Source: Chryseobacterium indicum (GTDB lineage: Bacteria; Bacteroidota; Bacteroidia; Flavobacteriales; Weeksellaceae). Taken from it: a stretch of DNA of 64,000 nt. Shown here piece by piece: positions 15,604 to 24,719 of this stretch (the first letter of the stretch is position 1; each line of letters opens with the position of its first letter). Location of the stretch: NCBI RefSeq assembly GCF_021504595.1, contig NZ_JACSGT010000002.1, positions 496,001-560,000 of the forward strand, given 5' to 3'. The position numbers were made by a program, and so were the translations under genes. The notes below the pieces were generated by a model. That model made no database searches, was not told the origin of the DNA, and was given only the letters and a program-made list of their open reading frames with translations.

Positions 15604-17844
15604 TTATTTTACTTTGTGCATGGGAAAGATGAATTCCCGCCTGTAATCATCATACTGATTGTGTAAAAATTCTTCAATAACAACCGTCTTTTCTGTTTTT
15701 ACCGTTTGTAAAAGAACTGTTACCATATCATCGTTTTCCAAATTAATAGATAAGGTATTGTCGGATTTTATCAATTGAATCCATTGAGGAATTTTTCTTT
15801 TCAGTCTCCAGTATTTCAGTTCCGAAATAATCTGATCATTACTTACATGCTTTTCAGATAAAAAAGCGAGATCTTTTTCTGTGATTTTCCATTGTGCTTT
15901 TGAAAGAATGATATTGTTGTATTCAACCCGTGGGAGAAATTTATAGATCTGTTCCAATCCACCCCAATTAAAGTACAGTCCGGATCTGATGTCCTGAGAC
16001 TGGAGATCACACAAAAAATGATATACTGGTAAAGTATTGTTATAGTAATTGTGGGCATTAGTGAGATAGGGTTTAACCTCTTTGTTCAACTTCCCTGAAC
16101 GTAAAATAATTCTGTTATTTTTTACAGAGATAAAAAGATCTTCTACCGAAATTTGGCAATCAGCAGATAAAACCGATTGTGCAAGAAAAGGAATTTCATA
16201 TTCCCTTAAAGTTGGTCTTCTTACAATATTTCCTATTCTTGCTTCCGGAAGATGAATAATTTCTGCAGGAATATAATCATTATACAACGCATCTTCTTTC
16301 TTAGCAATATTTTTTGTTAAATCTCTTACTTCCGATTTTTCTGAACAGAATCTCCCTAAAAGATTGGCTGCACTTTTTCCAGTACTGCCGTTCAGTATCA
16401 TTTTTTCCTGATCTCCTTCTGAAAAAATTTCAGCCATAAAAGAAATTGTTGCCGGAAGATCATCCCAGTTCTCCTCTCCGATGTCTTTGAAGTCGTTATC
16501 TGAAAGTTCAATTTTATATTGTTGTTCTAATAAAGCTTCCTGCAGCTTTTCATTTAGAATTCTGTGAATAGAATTAAGTGTCAACTGTAAATCCTGCTTT
16601 TTTCCGGAAGCCTGAAACTTCAGGTCTTCCAGATAAGGATGAATTCCCTTTGCCGAATTATTTTGAATATATCCGACTCCAATCTCAGTATCAAGAACAT
16701 TTAACAAAGGGACTTCCTGAGTTTCAAACCTTTCAAAAAATGCTTTTTTAAATTGCTCAAGATGAGTTTCTTTTTGTGGCAACGTTATTTTATTCAGAAA
16801 GCAGATACCTTTCTTTAATTCTTTTTTCCAGACTGGTGGTAATGTAAACTCAGCTCCATGATAGAGATCTGTCTGAAACAAATATTTCTGCTCATAATCT
16901 ATTGTAAAAGAACGGATCAGTTCTTCAATTTCTGTATAAATAGAAATGGGATTTCCTACAGTACGATCCAGCTTTTCAAGCTTTTTCTTAATTGATGTTA
17001 AAATCTGTACTTCATGTTCTGCATTTATTTTATTCAGAACTGAAAGAATAGTGTCGAAGAAATCATCTCCGGAAACATTCGGCTCAAGCTCACTTACAAG
17101 AACCTGATTATCTATAAGTTCTTCAATAAATTCTTCAGCCTCTTCTTTTGTTATTTGTTTCTGCGAGGTCTGAGAATCTTCGATCTCTTCGCCAATTAAT
17201 ATTTCGGCAATCTGCTGTATCGTTTTTCCCTGTCTGGAAAAATTTATTATTTGCTCCAGTTCTTCAGAAAGCGGAGCAGAGGAAATAATATATTCTCTTT
17301 TTCCCGACATGTACTGATATTCTATGTAGCGAATTTTGTTGCTTACCCTATAAATACTGTTGTTAGGATAAAACGAAAGCCTGTTTCTTATCTCCGGGCT
17401 TTTTTCAAAATATTGAGCAAGCGAAACAAGAAAATGCATATCCAGCTTGGTATCGCGGATCAGGTCATCTGCTGATTCTTTAGCATCATCTTTATTAAAA
17501 GACATTAATTCTTCTGAAAACTTTCCTAAGCCTACTGAGGAAAATAAGCCGAACGGCGTACAGCGAGTACTCGTTCGGCTGTAATATTTGAGTATTGTGT
17601 TTTTTAATTTTTCAAAGTCTCTTGGTATAAGTTCTCTTTCAGAATTGAGCCATTTTATAACTTCAAGATGAAGATGGGGTGAAGCCAGATAAAGCGCTTC
17701 CTGGAATATGGGATCAGAACAAATTTCTCTGATCTTATTTCCTGGAATTTGAGATTTACTGATTGTTTTCTGAAAATCTCTGCATGAAAATAAAGGAGTG
17801 CGAACAACGAACTCGTCAAAAAATTGATAAGGGAACCGGGACAT
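15604..17844 (-). CDS. Lantibiotic dehydratase, N-terminal glutamylation part (LanB)
   Basis: A 746-residue protein with the start of a LanB: RTPLFSCRDF, then SPHLHLEVIKWL and YYSRTSTRCTPFGLFSSVGLG, the most conserved block of the family. LanB uses glutamyl-tRNA to activate Ser and Thr of a precursor peptide. A fused LanB is about 1,000 residues; here the elimination domain is encoded by the following gene. The start overlaps nothing, with the S9 peptidase stop two bases upstream, so tight coupling is likely. Confidence 0.9.
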   Translation of the reverse strand: MSRFPYQFFDEFVVRTPLFSCRDFQKTISKSQIPGNKIREICSDPIFQEALYLASPHLHLEVIKWLNSERELIPRDFEKLKNTILKYYSRTSTRCTPFGLFSSVGLGKFSEELMSFNKDDAKESADDLIRDTKLDMHFLVSLAQYFEKSPEIRNRLSFYPNNSIYRVSNKIRYIEYQYMSGKREYIISSAPLSEELEQIINFSRQGKTIQQIAEILIGEEIEDSQTSQKQITKEEAEEFIEELIDNQVLVSELEPNVSGDDFFDTILSVLNKINAEHEVQILTSIKKKLEKLDRTVGNPISIYTEIEELIRSFTIDYEQKYLFQTDLYHGAEFTLPPVWKKELKKGICFLNKITLPQKETHLEQFKKAFFERFETQEVPLLNVLDTEIGVGYIQNNSAKGIHPYLEDLKFQASGKKQDLQLTLNSIHRILNEKLQEALLEQQYKIELSDNDFKDIGEENWDDLPATISFMAEIFSEGDQEKMILNGSTGKSAANLLGRFCSEKSEVRDLTKNIAKKEDALYNDYIPAEIIHLPEARIGNIVRRPTLREYEIPFLAQSVLSADCQISVEDLFISVKNNRIILRSGKLNKEVKPYLTNAHNYYNNTLPVYHFLCDLQSQDIRSGLYFNWGGLEQIYKFLPRVEYNNIILSKAQWKITEKDLAFLSEKHVSNDQIISELKYWRLKRKIPQWIQLIKSDNTLSINLENDDMVTVLLQTVKTEKTVVIEEFLHNQYDDYRREFIFPMHKVK

Positions 17845-17846
17845 TT

Positions 17847-20024
17847 TTAATCTTTTGTGTTCTTAGGTTGATAATCAGGATGTCCTAACTGCCAGAAAGC
17901 AAAAGCAAAGATATCTGACAAATTGGAATAGAACTGATTTGTAGGAATATTAGCTCCATGTCCTCCATCAAAATCTATTTTTAATAATATCGGATTAGAA
18001 GAAGCATCATTCGCCATAAGCTTAGCCGCAAACTTTACAGGTTCCCAAACGATTACTCTATCATCATTTATTCCTCCGGTTATATATGTTGCAGGATATT
18101 TTACTCCTTTTTTAATATGATGATAAGAATCCATTTCTAAAAGTATTTTAAATTCTTTTGGATCCTTAACTGTTCCAAATTCTTTTGGTTGTGCATTTGG
18201 TGTTACTTCATCTCTAAGAGGATTCATTACTCCTACTTCCGCAATAACAACTTTAAATAAATCTGGTCTTTCTGTCATCGCTCTGCCGACTGTAATTCCT
18301 CCAGCACTTCCTCCCCAAATAGCCACTTTATCTTTTGATGTATAGTTTTCTTTTATTAAATATTCTGTACAATCTATAAGATCCTTCCATGAATTAGACT
18401 TTGTTTCTTTATATCCCCCTAATCGCCATTTTTCTCCTTTTTCTCCTCCTCCTCTAACATGAGCAATTGCCATTATGCCTCCCTGATTTGCCCATAATAG
18501 ATAACTCTTGGCAAAATATGGATTGTAAGATACTCCATATGATCCATAGCTTTCTACTAACAAAGGGTTTTTTCCATTCATTTTGATATTTTTATTATAA
18601 ATTAAAGATAATGGAATTTCTTCTCCGTCTCTGGCTTTTACAATTAACTCTTTTGCTATTATATCCCTAAACTCAGGGTACTCAATTAAAGGAACTAGAT
18701 TTTCAGGCTTGAAAGTATTATTTTTTGGATCATACTTAAACCTCTGCCTGTCATTTGCCCAACCTGAACAAGTTATCCAAATGTCAGAATAATTTTCGCC
18801 TTTAGATTCTAAATCAATATTTCCAGATTGATAAGGGAGTTTTATAAAATTATCTTTACCGTGGCTATATAAATACAATTTAGCTTCTATACCGTTTTTA
18901 GTTGTAGTATAATAAATACCATCTTTTGTAATTCTAAAGCTTTTGATGATTTCATTTTTTTTTTCGGGAACTAAAACTATTGCATTTTTAAAATCGGGTT
19001 TGTTAAGATCTACTTTACATAATTTATTAAAGTAAGTATTATAACTTGATAAAAAAACACCATTGCCTTTTACCAATTCTAAATTTTTCACTTTATCATC
19101 TGGTTCTGAAAGAAGTTTCCAATTTTTTTTTCCTGCCAGCAAATCCTTTTTTTTAATTATAAATGTTTTTCTATAAAATCCTAAGTCTACAAGCATTCCT
19201 AAATAATATTCATCATTTAAATCAAAATCCAATATCATTGGAAACTGATCCTCTGTAATATTTAGTTCCGGATTGTTTTGGGAAGAAAACACATCCAATT
19301 TTACATCAGGATTGTCACCAATTTTATATAAAACGGTTTTTGTATTTTTATAGAAATCCGGAGATGATGAATCAATAGTAGAAAATGAAACAAAAAAGAA
19401 GCCGCTGTTATCATCTAGCCATTTTACGCCATCTAAAGTGGCAGGGGCTACATTCTTTATAACTTCAGGATGGATATAGCTTGTTTTTACATCCATTATA
19501 ATTATGTCCGACAATTCTTTACCTTTTTCAGTTATAGAAATAGCAATTTTATTACCATTCCAACTTGGACTTATATAATTTATTATAAAACTGTGATTCT
19601 GTTCACTACTTCTATAGTTAGTAGGATCATATAATAATTCTTCTTTTCCAAAGAAACCATGCTTATGATATAGTTTTGCTATTTTCTCATTAGCATTTCT
19701 TTTCAAATAAAAATATTTATCATTATCAGTAATTTTTAAATTTGAAATAGAATATCCCTGTCTTTTATCAAACTCCATTCGTTTTTGCATATAATAATCC
19801 CTTAAAGGAATTTTATTCAATACAGAGTTAGAATAATTTGTTTGAGACTTCATCCAGTCAATGGTTTGAGGGTTCTTTAAATCTTCCAAGTTTCGATATT
19901 CATCGACAATTTCAACACCAAAATAGTTTTCTGCTATAGATTGTGAAGCAGCTAAATTTGTTTTTTGACCAAAAACCTTAAAAATAATTAATTGACAGAT
20001 AATGATAAATATTATTTTTCTCAT
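17847..20024 (-). CDS. Prolyl-oligopeptidase family serine peptidase (S9), exported
   Basis: A 725-residue enzyme: signal peptide (ends KVFG), an N-terminal beta-propeller half, then the alpha/beta-hydrolase catalytic half. Visible catalytic residues: GGSAGG with Ser573, the acidic residue in GINDDRV (654/655) and His689 in DGGHG; HVRGGGEKG upstream is also typical. It lies between the precursor peptide and LanB in one operon, three bases after the precursor. Prolyl oligopeptidases are known leader peptidases for some lanthipeptides, and the precursor has a PTPP run, so maturation of the peptide is the likely job. A signal peptide implies cutting outside the cytoplasm. Confidence 0.85.
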   Translation of the reverse strand: MRKIIFIIICQLIIFKVFGQKTNLAASQSIAENYFGVEIVDEYRNLEDLKNPQTIDWMKSQTNYSNSVLNKIPLRDYYMQKRMEFDKRQGYSISNLKITDNDKYFYLKRNANEKIAKLYHKHGFFGKEELLYDPTNYRSSEQNHSFIINYISPSWNGNKIAISITEKGKELSDIIIMDVKTSYIHPEVIKNVAPATLDGVKWLDDNSGFFFVSFSTIDSSSPDFYKNTKTVLYKIGDNPDVKLDVFSSQNNPELNITEDQFPMILDFDLNDEYYLGMLVDLGFYRKTFIIKKKDLLAGKKNWKLLSEPDDKVKNLELVKGNGVFLSSYNTYFNKLCKVDLNKPDFKNAIVLVPEKKNEIIKSFRITKDGIYYTTTKNGIEAKLYLYSHGKDNFIKLPYQSGNIDLESKGENYSDIWITCSGWANDRQRFKYDPKNNTFKPENLVPLIEYPEFRDIIAKELIVKARDGEEIPLSLIYNKNIKMNGKNPLLVESYGSYGVSYNPYFAKSYLLWANQGGIMAIAHVRGGGEKGEKWRLGGYKETKSNSWKDLIDCTEYLIKENYTSKDKVAIWGGSAGGITVGRAMTERPDLFKVVIAEVGVMNPLRDEVTPNAQPKEFGTVKDPKEFKILLEMDSYHHIKKGVKYPATYITGGINDDRVIVWEPVKFAAKLMANDASSNPILLKIDFDGGHGANIPTNQFYSNLSDIFAFAFWQLGHPDYQPKNTKD

Positions 20025-20027
20025 TTC

Positions 20028-20210
20028 TTATTTGTCATTACATTGAGAACTGGGATTTTGTCTTATTGGAGGAGTGGGTTCACCATCACCATAAAGTTCT
20101 AATCCTTGACCACCATAACCGCCATTAATTGCTTTCATATTACTAATTTTAATTACTTGCAATTTTTTTAAAGACAATTTCTTTTCTGGTTGTTTTTTTG
20201 CGTTTTTCAT
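20028..20210 (-). CDS. Class I lanthipeptide-like precursor peptide
   Basis: A 60-residue peptide at the head of the operon. The leader contains KKLSLKKLQVIKISNMKAINGG, the pattern of Bacteroidota class I lanthipeptide leaders that end in Gly-Gly. The core after it (YGGQGLELYGDG, then PTPP and PSSQC) has only one Cys, one Thr and two Ser, so at most one thioether could form. No LanC cyclase is in the window, so the product may carry dehydro residues only or one ring. Predicted from leader and context. Confidence 0.78.
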   Translation of the reverse strand: MKNAKKQPEKKLSLKKLQVIKISNMKAINGGYGGQGLELYGDGEPTPPIRQNPSSQCNDK

Positions 20211-20236
20211 TTGATATTTATTTTAAAAATTCATGA

Positions 20237-20266
20237 CAAATAAAGTGATATTTTTTAGATTAACAA
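20237..20266 (-). promoter_or_regulatory. Probable promoter of the lanthipeptide-like operon
   Basis: On the minus strand TTG (20266-20264) is followed after 19 bases by TTTATTTG (20244-20237), one mismatch from TAnnTTTG. The first gene starts 27 bases later. Confidence 0.45.
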
Positions 20267-20380
20267 TAATTGTAGAATATAGATTTATAAATTTATAATA
20301 CTAAGGTATTGAAATTCAATTTTTTCCATGTTTTTTAATTATATCAATTAAAATTATACTTTTGTAAAATATATTAACAA

Positions 20381-22186
20381 ATGATGAGACTTAAATTTTG
20401 GATTCTTTTATTTTTATCACTTGGGTTTGATTATATATTCGCACAAAATACATTAAATGAGGATGTTTTAAGAAAGTATAATTATACAGAATTGAGAGAC
20501 AGCTTTTACGATTATTATAATAGCGATAAAGTTGTTGAATCTAAAGCTATTGCTAGTTTCTACATAAAAAAAGCTAAGCACGAAAGGAATGATGAACAAA
20601 TTACACAAGGTTATATAATTGCACATCTTAGTGAGAACTTTAATAATGCTATAAGATACCTAGACAGTATGATTATAATGTCTAAAAAGTCTTCAAATAA
20701 TATTTCAATGGCTAAGGTATATTTACTGAAAGGTAATCTCTACTACAAATATGATAAGCTTAAATTTTCCTTGGACAATTACATATTAGGATTAAAGTAC
20801 GCAAAAATTAATAAGAATCAAGAATTGATTGACGCTACAAATATGAATATTGCATATTTAAATTGTTATATAGGTAAGAATTTAGAGGCAGCAAGAACAT
20901 TTAGATATTATTTATATAATGGAAAATTTACCGCAGACAAATATCAGCAAGATCAAACTCGTGTAAGTTTAGTAAATTGTTACTTAGAAATCAACAAACT
21001 TGACTCGGCAGCCATTTTCATTAACGAAGGATTAAAATCGCTTCGTCTTAATAAAAATCAATATACTCTTAATCAATATTTGTACTTATCTGGGGTGCTA
21101 GATCTTAAACGAGGCAAATATGAAGATGCTAAAGAGAACCTGCTAAAGTCTTATAATTATTTTTCGAATATCAACGATACCAATGTCAATTATATTTTGT
21201 ACAGTTTAGGGAAGGTTTACTGTAGATTAGGGGAAAACAATAAAGCATTTGAGTATTTTACTTTATTAGATTCTAATGTTAAAAAAAATAGCGTTACATT
21301 TCTTGAACTTCGAGAAGTTTATATGTATCTTATCAACTATTCAAAACAAAAGGATGATAAAGAAAAACAATTATATTTTATCGATCGCTTTTTTAAAGTT
21401 GATAAAAAACTTGATGAACAATTCAGATATTTATCAATGGAATTGCCAAGAAAATATGATACTCCCAAGCTTTTAGAAGAAAAAGAAAGTATTATTAGTG
21501 ATTTAGAAAATAGGAAAATTATTTTATATTCATCTATTAGTATTCTATTATTATTACTTTTACTAGTACTCTATTTATATTATAAATCAAAAAAAACAGA
21601 AAAAAGGCAAATAAAAATTGCTCAAGATTTAATTAATAGTATTGCAAAAAGAAATTTAGAAATCCCTGATATAGTTGTAGATGTAGCTTCATTCCAGAAA
21701 AATGAACTAATCGAACCGAAGTTGTCTTTTAATAAATTAGAAAAACAATTTATTGATGATGATCAAACTAAAATAATAAAGCTTCCAAAAGAAATAGAAG
21801 ATAAAACAATTAAAACTATTCCGGAAGATGTAATACAATCTATTCTAAAAGAATTGGAAAATTTTGAATCTAATAACCTTTTTTTAAAGAAAGGTATCAC
21901 ATTAGTCAGTTTGGCAAAGGGGATGAAAACCAACACGACCTATTTATCAGAGATAATCAACACTCATAAAGGAAAAAACTTTGCCCGTTACTTGAACGAT
22001 CTTCGTATAGAGTATGCTTTGAACAAATTGATAATGGATAAAAGATTCCGCTCTTATAAACTATCTGTTATTGCAGAAGAGTTAGGCTACAATAATGAAC
22101 AGGCTTTTTCTTTAGCTTTTAAGAAAAAAACAGGCACTTCTCTCTCTATATATCTAAAAGAGATTGAAAAGGCTAATAATTTTTGA
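20381..22186 (+). CDS. TPR-transmembrane-AraC family regulator
   Basis: A 601-residue membrane-anchored transcription factor typical of Bacteroidota. After a signal peptide (ends IFAQ) come tetratricopeptide repeats (about residues 100-330), a hydrophobic helix (about 381-402) and a C-terminal AraC-type double helix-turn-helix (about 495-600, with LRIEYALNKLI and SVIAEELGYNNEQAFSLAFKKKTG). The sensor half probably faces the periplasm. It is divergent from the lanthipeptide-like operon and lies upstream of the grasp-with-spasm cluster, so it may control either or both. A TACTTTTG -7 box lies at 20357-20364. It ends in TGA. Confidence 0.88.
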   Translation: MMRLKFWILLFLSLGFDYIFAQNTLNEDVLRKYNYTELRDSFYDYYNSDKVVESKAIASFYIKKAKHERNDEQITQGYIIAHLSENFNNAIRYLDSMIIMSKKSSNNISMAKVYLLKGNLYYKYDKLKFSLDNYILGLKYAKINKNQELIDATNMNIAYLNCYIGKNLEAARTFRYYLYNGKFTADKYQQDQTRVSLVNCYLEINKLDSAAIFINEGLKSLRLNKNQYTLNQYLYLSGVLDLKRGKYEDAKENLLKSYNYFSNINDTNVNYILYSLGKVYCRLGENNKAFEYFTLLDSNVKKNSVTFLELREVYMYLINYSKQKDDKEKQLYFIDRFFKVDKKLDEQFRYLSMELPRKYDTPKLLEEKESIISDLENRKIILYSSISILLLLLLLVLYLYYKSKKTEKRQIKIAQDLINSIAKRNLEIPDIVVDVASFQKNELIEPKLSFNKLEKQFIDDDQTKIIKLPKEIEDKTIKTIPEDVIQSILKELENFESNNLFLKKGITLVSLAKGMKTNTTYLSEIINTHKGKNFARYLNDLRIEYALNKLIMDKRFRSYKLSVIAEELGYNNEQAFSLAFKKKTGTSLSIYLKEIEKANNF

Positions 22187-22439
22187 TTTGGCGTTTAAAA
22201 AATTCATTTTCAATTATTTAAATGCTATATATTTATAAATTTATGGCTATAAATTTATAAATATATGATTCAAATGTTTTTTTTGTGAAATGTTCCTCTG
22301 CATCTTTGCTTCAACAAAAAACATAAATATTGGATTTTGTATGTGCGCAGTATAAAGTTTTCAATATGAAATGTTAGTTGTTAGACCCACGTCAGGGATT
22401 ATATGACAAAATATTTATTAATTTAAAAATTTTAACAAC
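22187..22439. other. Intergenic leader of the RiPP precursor
   Basis: AT-rich spacer without an ORF. It presumably holds the promoter of the precursor gene; no exact TAnnTTTG match with a TTG at the right distance was found by eye. Confidence 0.4.
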
Positions 22440-22658
22440 ATGAAAAAGTTGAAAGGAATGAAGAAAGATTTTTCTTCATTAGAAAACAAAAAGCTAGCTG
22501 ACTTGAAATCAATTGAAGGAGGTCTTTTACCTGGTGGTAGTTCCTATGCGATTAAATGTAATTTTGTAAATAGTGAAGGGTGTACAGATACAGATTATTA
22601 CAATGATGATGGGTCTTACAAAAGAAGAGGTTGGCTTTGTGTAGGTGACCTTACCTAA
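22440..22658 (+). CDS. Grasp-with-spasm RiPP precursor peptide
   Basis: A 72-residue peptide. The leader MKKLKGMKKDFSSLENKKL is the pattern found in front of grasp-with-spasm systems in Chryseobacterium, ending in Gly-Gly at residues 27-28 (KSIEGG). The core is rich in Asp/Glu, Ser/Thr and Lys with three Cys (KCNF, EGCT, WLCV). A graspetide-type side-chain ester or amide is plausible from the ATP-grasp partner. It precedes GLPGLI, gwsG, gwsS and the exporter on the same strand. Confidence 0.82.
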   Translation: MKKLKGMKKDFSSLENKKLADLKSIEGGLLPGGSSYAIKCNFVNSEGCTDTDYYNDDGSYKRRGWLCVGDLT

Positions 22659-22663
22659 TACGG

Positions 22664-22695
22664 AGAGAGAGAGAGAATATTCTCTCTCTTTTTGA
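22664..22695 (+). terminator. Hairpin with T tract behind the RiPP precursor
   Basis: Alternating GA repeats pair with the following TC repeats to form a long stem with a minimal loop, ending in a T tract. It may attenuate rather than stop transcription into the maturation genes, giving more precursor than enzyme mRNA. Confidence 0.7.
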
Positions 22696-22758
22696 TAGAT
22701 TTATATAAATTATTTCAATACTCAAACCGCTACCATATCTCAATCCAAAATTTTAATT

Positions 22759-23577
22759 ATGAAAATATTTAATTTTTTTTGTTGTATTTTATTACATGTA
22801 ATAGCTCCGGCTTTTTTACAAGCACAAAAATCTAGTTTTATTTATGAGCTCAATTATAGGCCTCTATCTGATAGTGTAAAAAAAGAGAAAATCACTTTCT
22901 ATTTAGATATTAAGGACAATGAGTCGTTATTTCGTTCCGATAAATTTCGTTATTCAGATTCATTAAGAGTAAAAAAAGGGTTTGGAAATGGGTTCGATAT
23001 GGAGTATAACAATAAGCAACTATATATATACAAAAAAGCACAAAGTAATGAGGTTTTAAAATATGTATTTGTTCCCTTAATTTCTACCACATATGCAATT
23101 CCAATTGATGAAAAACTTAATTGGATAGTTTTAGAAGAGAAAGACAAAATAGGTAATTATAATTGTCAAAAGGCGGAAGTATATTATGGTGGTAGAAAAT
23201 GGATAGCCTGGTTTACAAGTGAAATCCCCCTGCAAGAAGGACCATATGTTTTTAAAGGATTACCTGGTCTTGTAGTAAAAATATTTGACGACAAATTTAA
23301 TTATGATTTTGAATTAAATCAAATAATAGATTTCAAATGGGATGGACTTTATGCTGAAAAATTTCAAAAAAAAATTAGTTGGAAAGAATTTCAAAAACTT
23401 CAAAAAAATTTTTATGACGACCCATTCTCTATGATTAATAAATCTGAAATAACAAGTTATGATGAGGGTGGAAATACTATAAAAACAAATTTTAAAGAAA
23501 TGAAAGAAAATACTCAAAAAAGAATCAAGGCGAAGAACAACCCCATTGAATTGAATTACAAAGTAGAATTTAAATAG
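22759..23577 (+). CDS. GLPGLI family protein
   Basis: A 272-residue exported protein with a signal peptide (ends LQAQ) and the diagnostic EGPYVFKGLPGLVVKI motif. The GLPGLI family (TIGR01200) is found next to Bacteroidota peptide-maturation systems with unknown function. Its stop is three bases before gwsG. It may protect against or handle the exported peptide outside the cell (inference). Confidence 0.87.
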   Translation: MKIFNFFCCILLHVIAPAFLQAQKSSFIYELNYRPLSDSVKKEKITFYLDIKDNESLFRSDKFRYSDSLRVKKGFGNGFDMEYNNKQLYIYKKAQSNEVLKYVFVPLISTTYAIPIDEKLNWIVLEEKDKIGNYNCQKAEVYYGGRKWIAWFTSEIPLQEGPYVFKGLPGLVVKIFDDKFNYDFELNQIIDFKWDGLYAEKFQKKISWKEFQKLQKNFYDDPFSMINKSEITSYDEGGNTIKTNFKEMKENTQKRIKAKNNPIELNYKVEFK

Positions 23578-23579
23578 TA

Positions 23580-24482
23580 ATGATACTAATTATCTCAAAT
23601 AATAATGATAGAACCACGATACAAGTTATGAGATGGCTATCAAGAATTAATAAAAAATTTATTTGTATCAGAGAAGACAACACTTTCCAAGTTAAAGTTC
23701 AAAACAAAAGAATATATCTTGAAAGTCATAATTCTCAATTTTTTCTTGATGAAATTACTAGTATTTGGTATAGAAGAGGAGGATTAAGATTTAAACGTCA
23801 TAAATACGAAAATCCCTCAGTAAATATGCATATGAATGAAGCACAGCATTGGCTTGAGGATTATGTAATGCAAACATTAGAATCCAAAAAACATATTAAC
23901 AAGCAAAGCAACTGTCATGTTAATAAACTTCTCGTATTAGAGCAAGCTCAGAACGTTGGTTTAGATGTACCTGAATTTTATTTAGCAGAAAATACTGATA
24001 ATGTAATTTTAGGAAAAACTATTACAAAATCCATTACTGGAAATGTTATAATAGAATCTTTGGATGAAGACTTAGGTGGTATTATGTATACTAAAGTAAT
24101 AGAAGTAGCAGAAAAGGAAGATTTTTTTATTACATTTTTTCAGGAAAAAATTGATAAAGATTTCGAAATCCGAAGTTTTTATCTCAATGGAAAAATATTT
24201 TCTATGGCAATTTTTTCACAAAATGATGATCAAACCAAGATCGATTTCCGCAAATACAATATTGAAAAACCAAATAGAAATGTGCGTTATAATCTTCCAA
24301 AAGAAATAGAAGAAAAAATACGCAGACTGATGGAAAATTTAGATCTCAATTGTGGTTCGCTTGATTTTATGAAAAGTGGCAATAATTATTATTTTTTGGA
24401 AGTTAATCCTATCGGGCAATTCGGAAATGTATCATTAGATTGTAATTACTACTTAGAAAAAGAAATAGCAGATTATCTATAA
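23580..24482 (+). CDS. gwsG: ATP-grasp peptide maturase, grasp-with-spasm system
   Basis: A 300-residue ATP-grasp ligase. Early residues give SIWYRRGGLRF, typical of the RimK-like maturases; a central ESLDEDLGGIMYTK region provides nucleotide contacts; the C-terminal NCGSLDFMKS and EVNPIGQFG carry the magnesium-binding acidic residue and the last conserved loop. These enzymes make macrocyclic esters or amides in peptide precursors at the cost of ATP. Three bases separate it from GLPGLI. Confidence 0.88.
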   Translation: MILIISNNNDRTTIQVMRWLSRINKKFICIREDNTFQVKVQNKRIYLESHNSQFFLDEITSIWYRRGGLRFKRHKYENPSVNMHMNEAQHWLEDYVMQTLESKKHINKQSNCHVNKLLVLEQAQNVGLDVPEFYLAENTDNVILGKTITKSITGNVIIESLDEDLGGIMYTKVIEVAEKEDFFITFFQEKIDKDFEIRSFYLNGKIFSMAIFSQNDDQTKIDFRKYNIEKPNRNVRYNLPKEIEEKIRRLMENLDLNCGSLDFMKSGNNYYFLEVNPIGQFGNVSLDCNYYLEKEIADYL

Positions 24483-24533
24483 AATTTGTGACTTCATCAC
24501 TTTCATTTTTTAAATTAAACTAACACATGAATA

Positions 24534-24719
24534 ATGGAAAATTTTATTAAAGAAAAACATAAGTTACCACTTACATTCAAATATATTGAGACAGTTATTA
24601 AAAAAAGTTCGGATAAGATTGAAGAAGAAAACATTATCTATTTTATAAGATGTACAAAATATCAGACTGATTACTATGTTCGGGAAAAACCTGTAAAACC
24701 TCTCACCAGAATGTTATGA
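24534..24719 (+). CDS. Small accessory protein between gwsG and gwsS
   Basis: A 61-residue basic protein (MENFIKEKHKLPLTFKYIE...). Its stop overlaps the gwsS start in an ATGA motif, so translation is coupled and it is a real gene. No homology recognised. Its size would suit a recognition-element-like partner or an immunity peptide, but there is no double-glycine leader. Confidence 0.6.
   Translation: MENFIKEKHKLPLTFKYIETVIKKSSDKIEEENIIYFIRCTKYQTDYYVREKPVKPLTRML

Noticed and set aside
24717..24719. TGA in the RiPP cluster as possible recoding
   Set aside because: It overlaps the next start codon as ATGA and the extension has no conserved features; host genes such as the kinase at 51402 also end in TGA.
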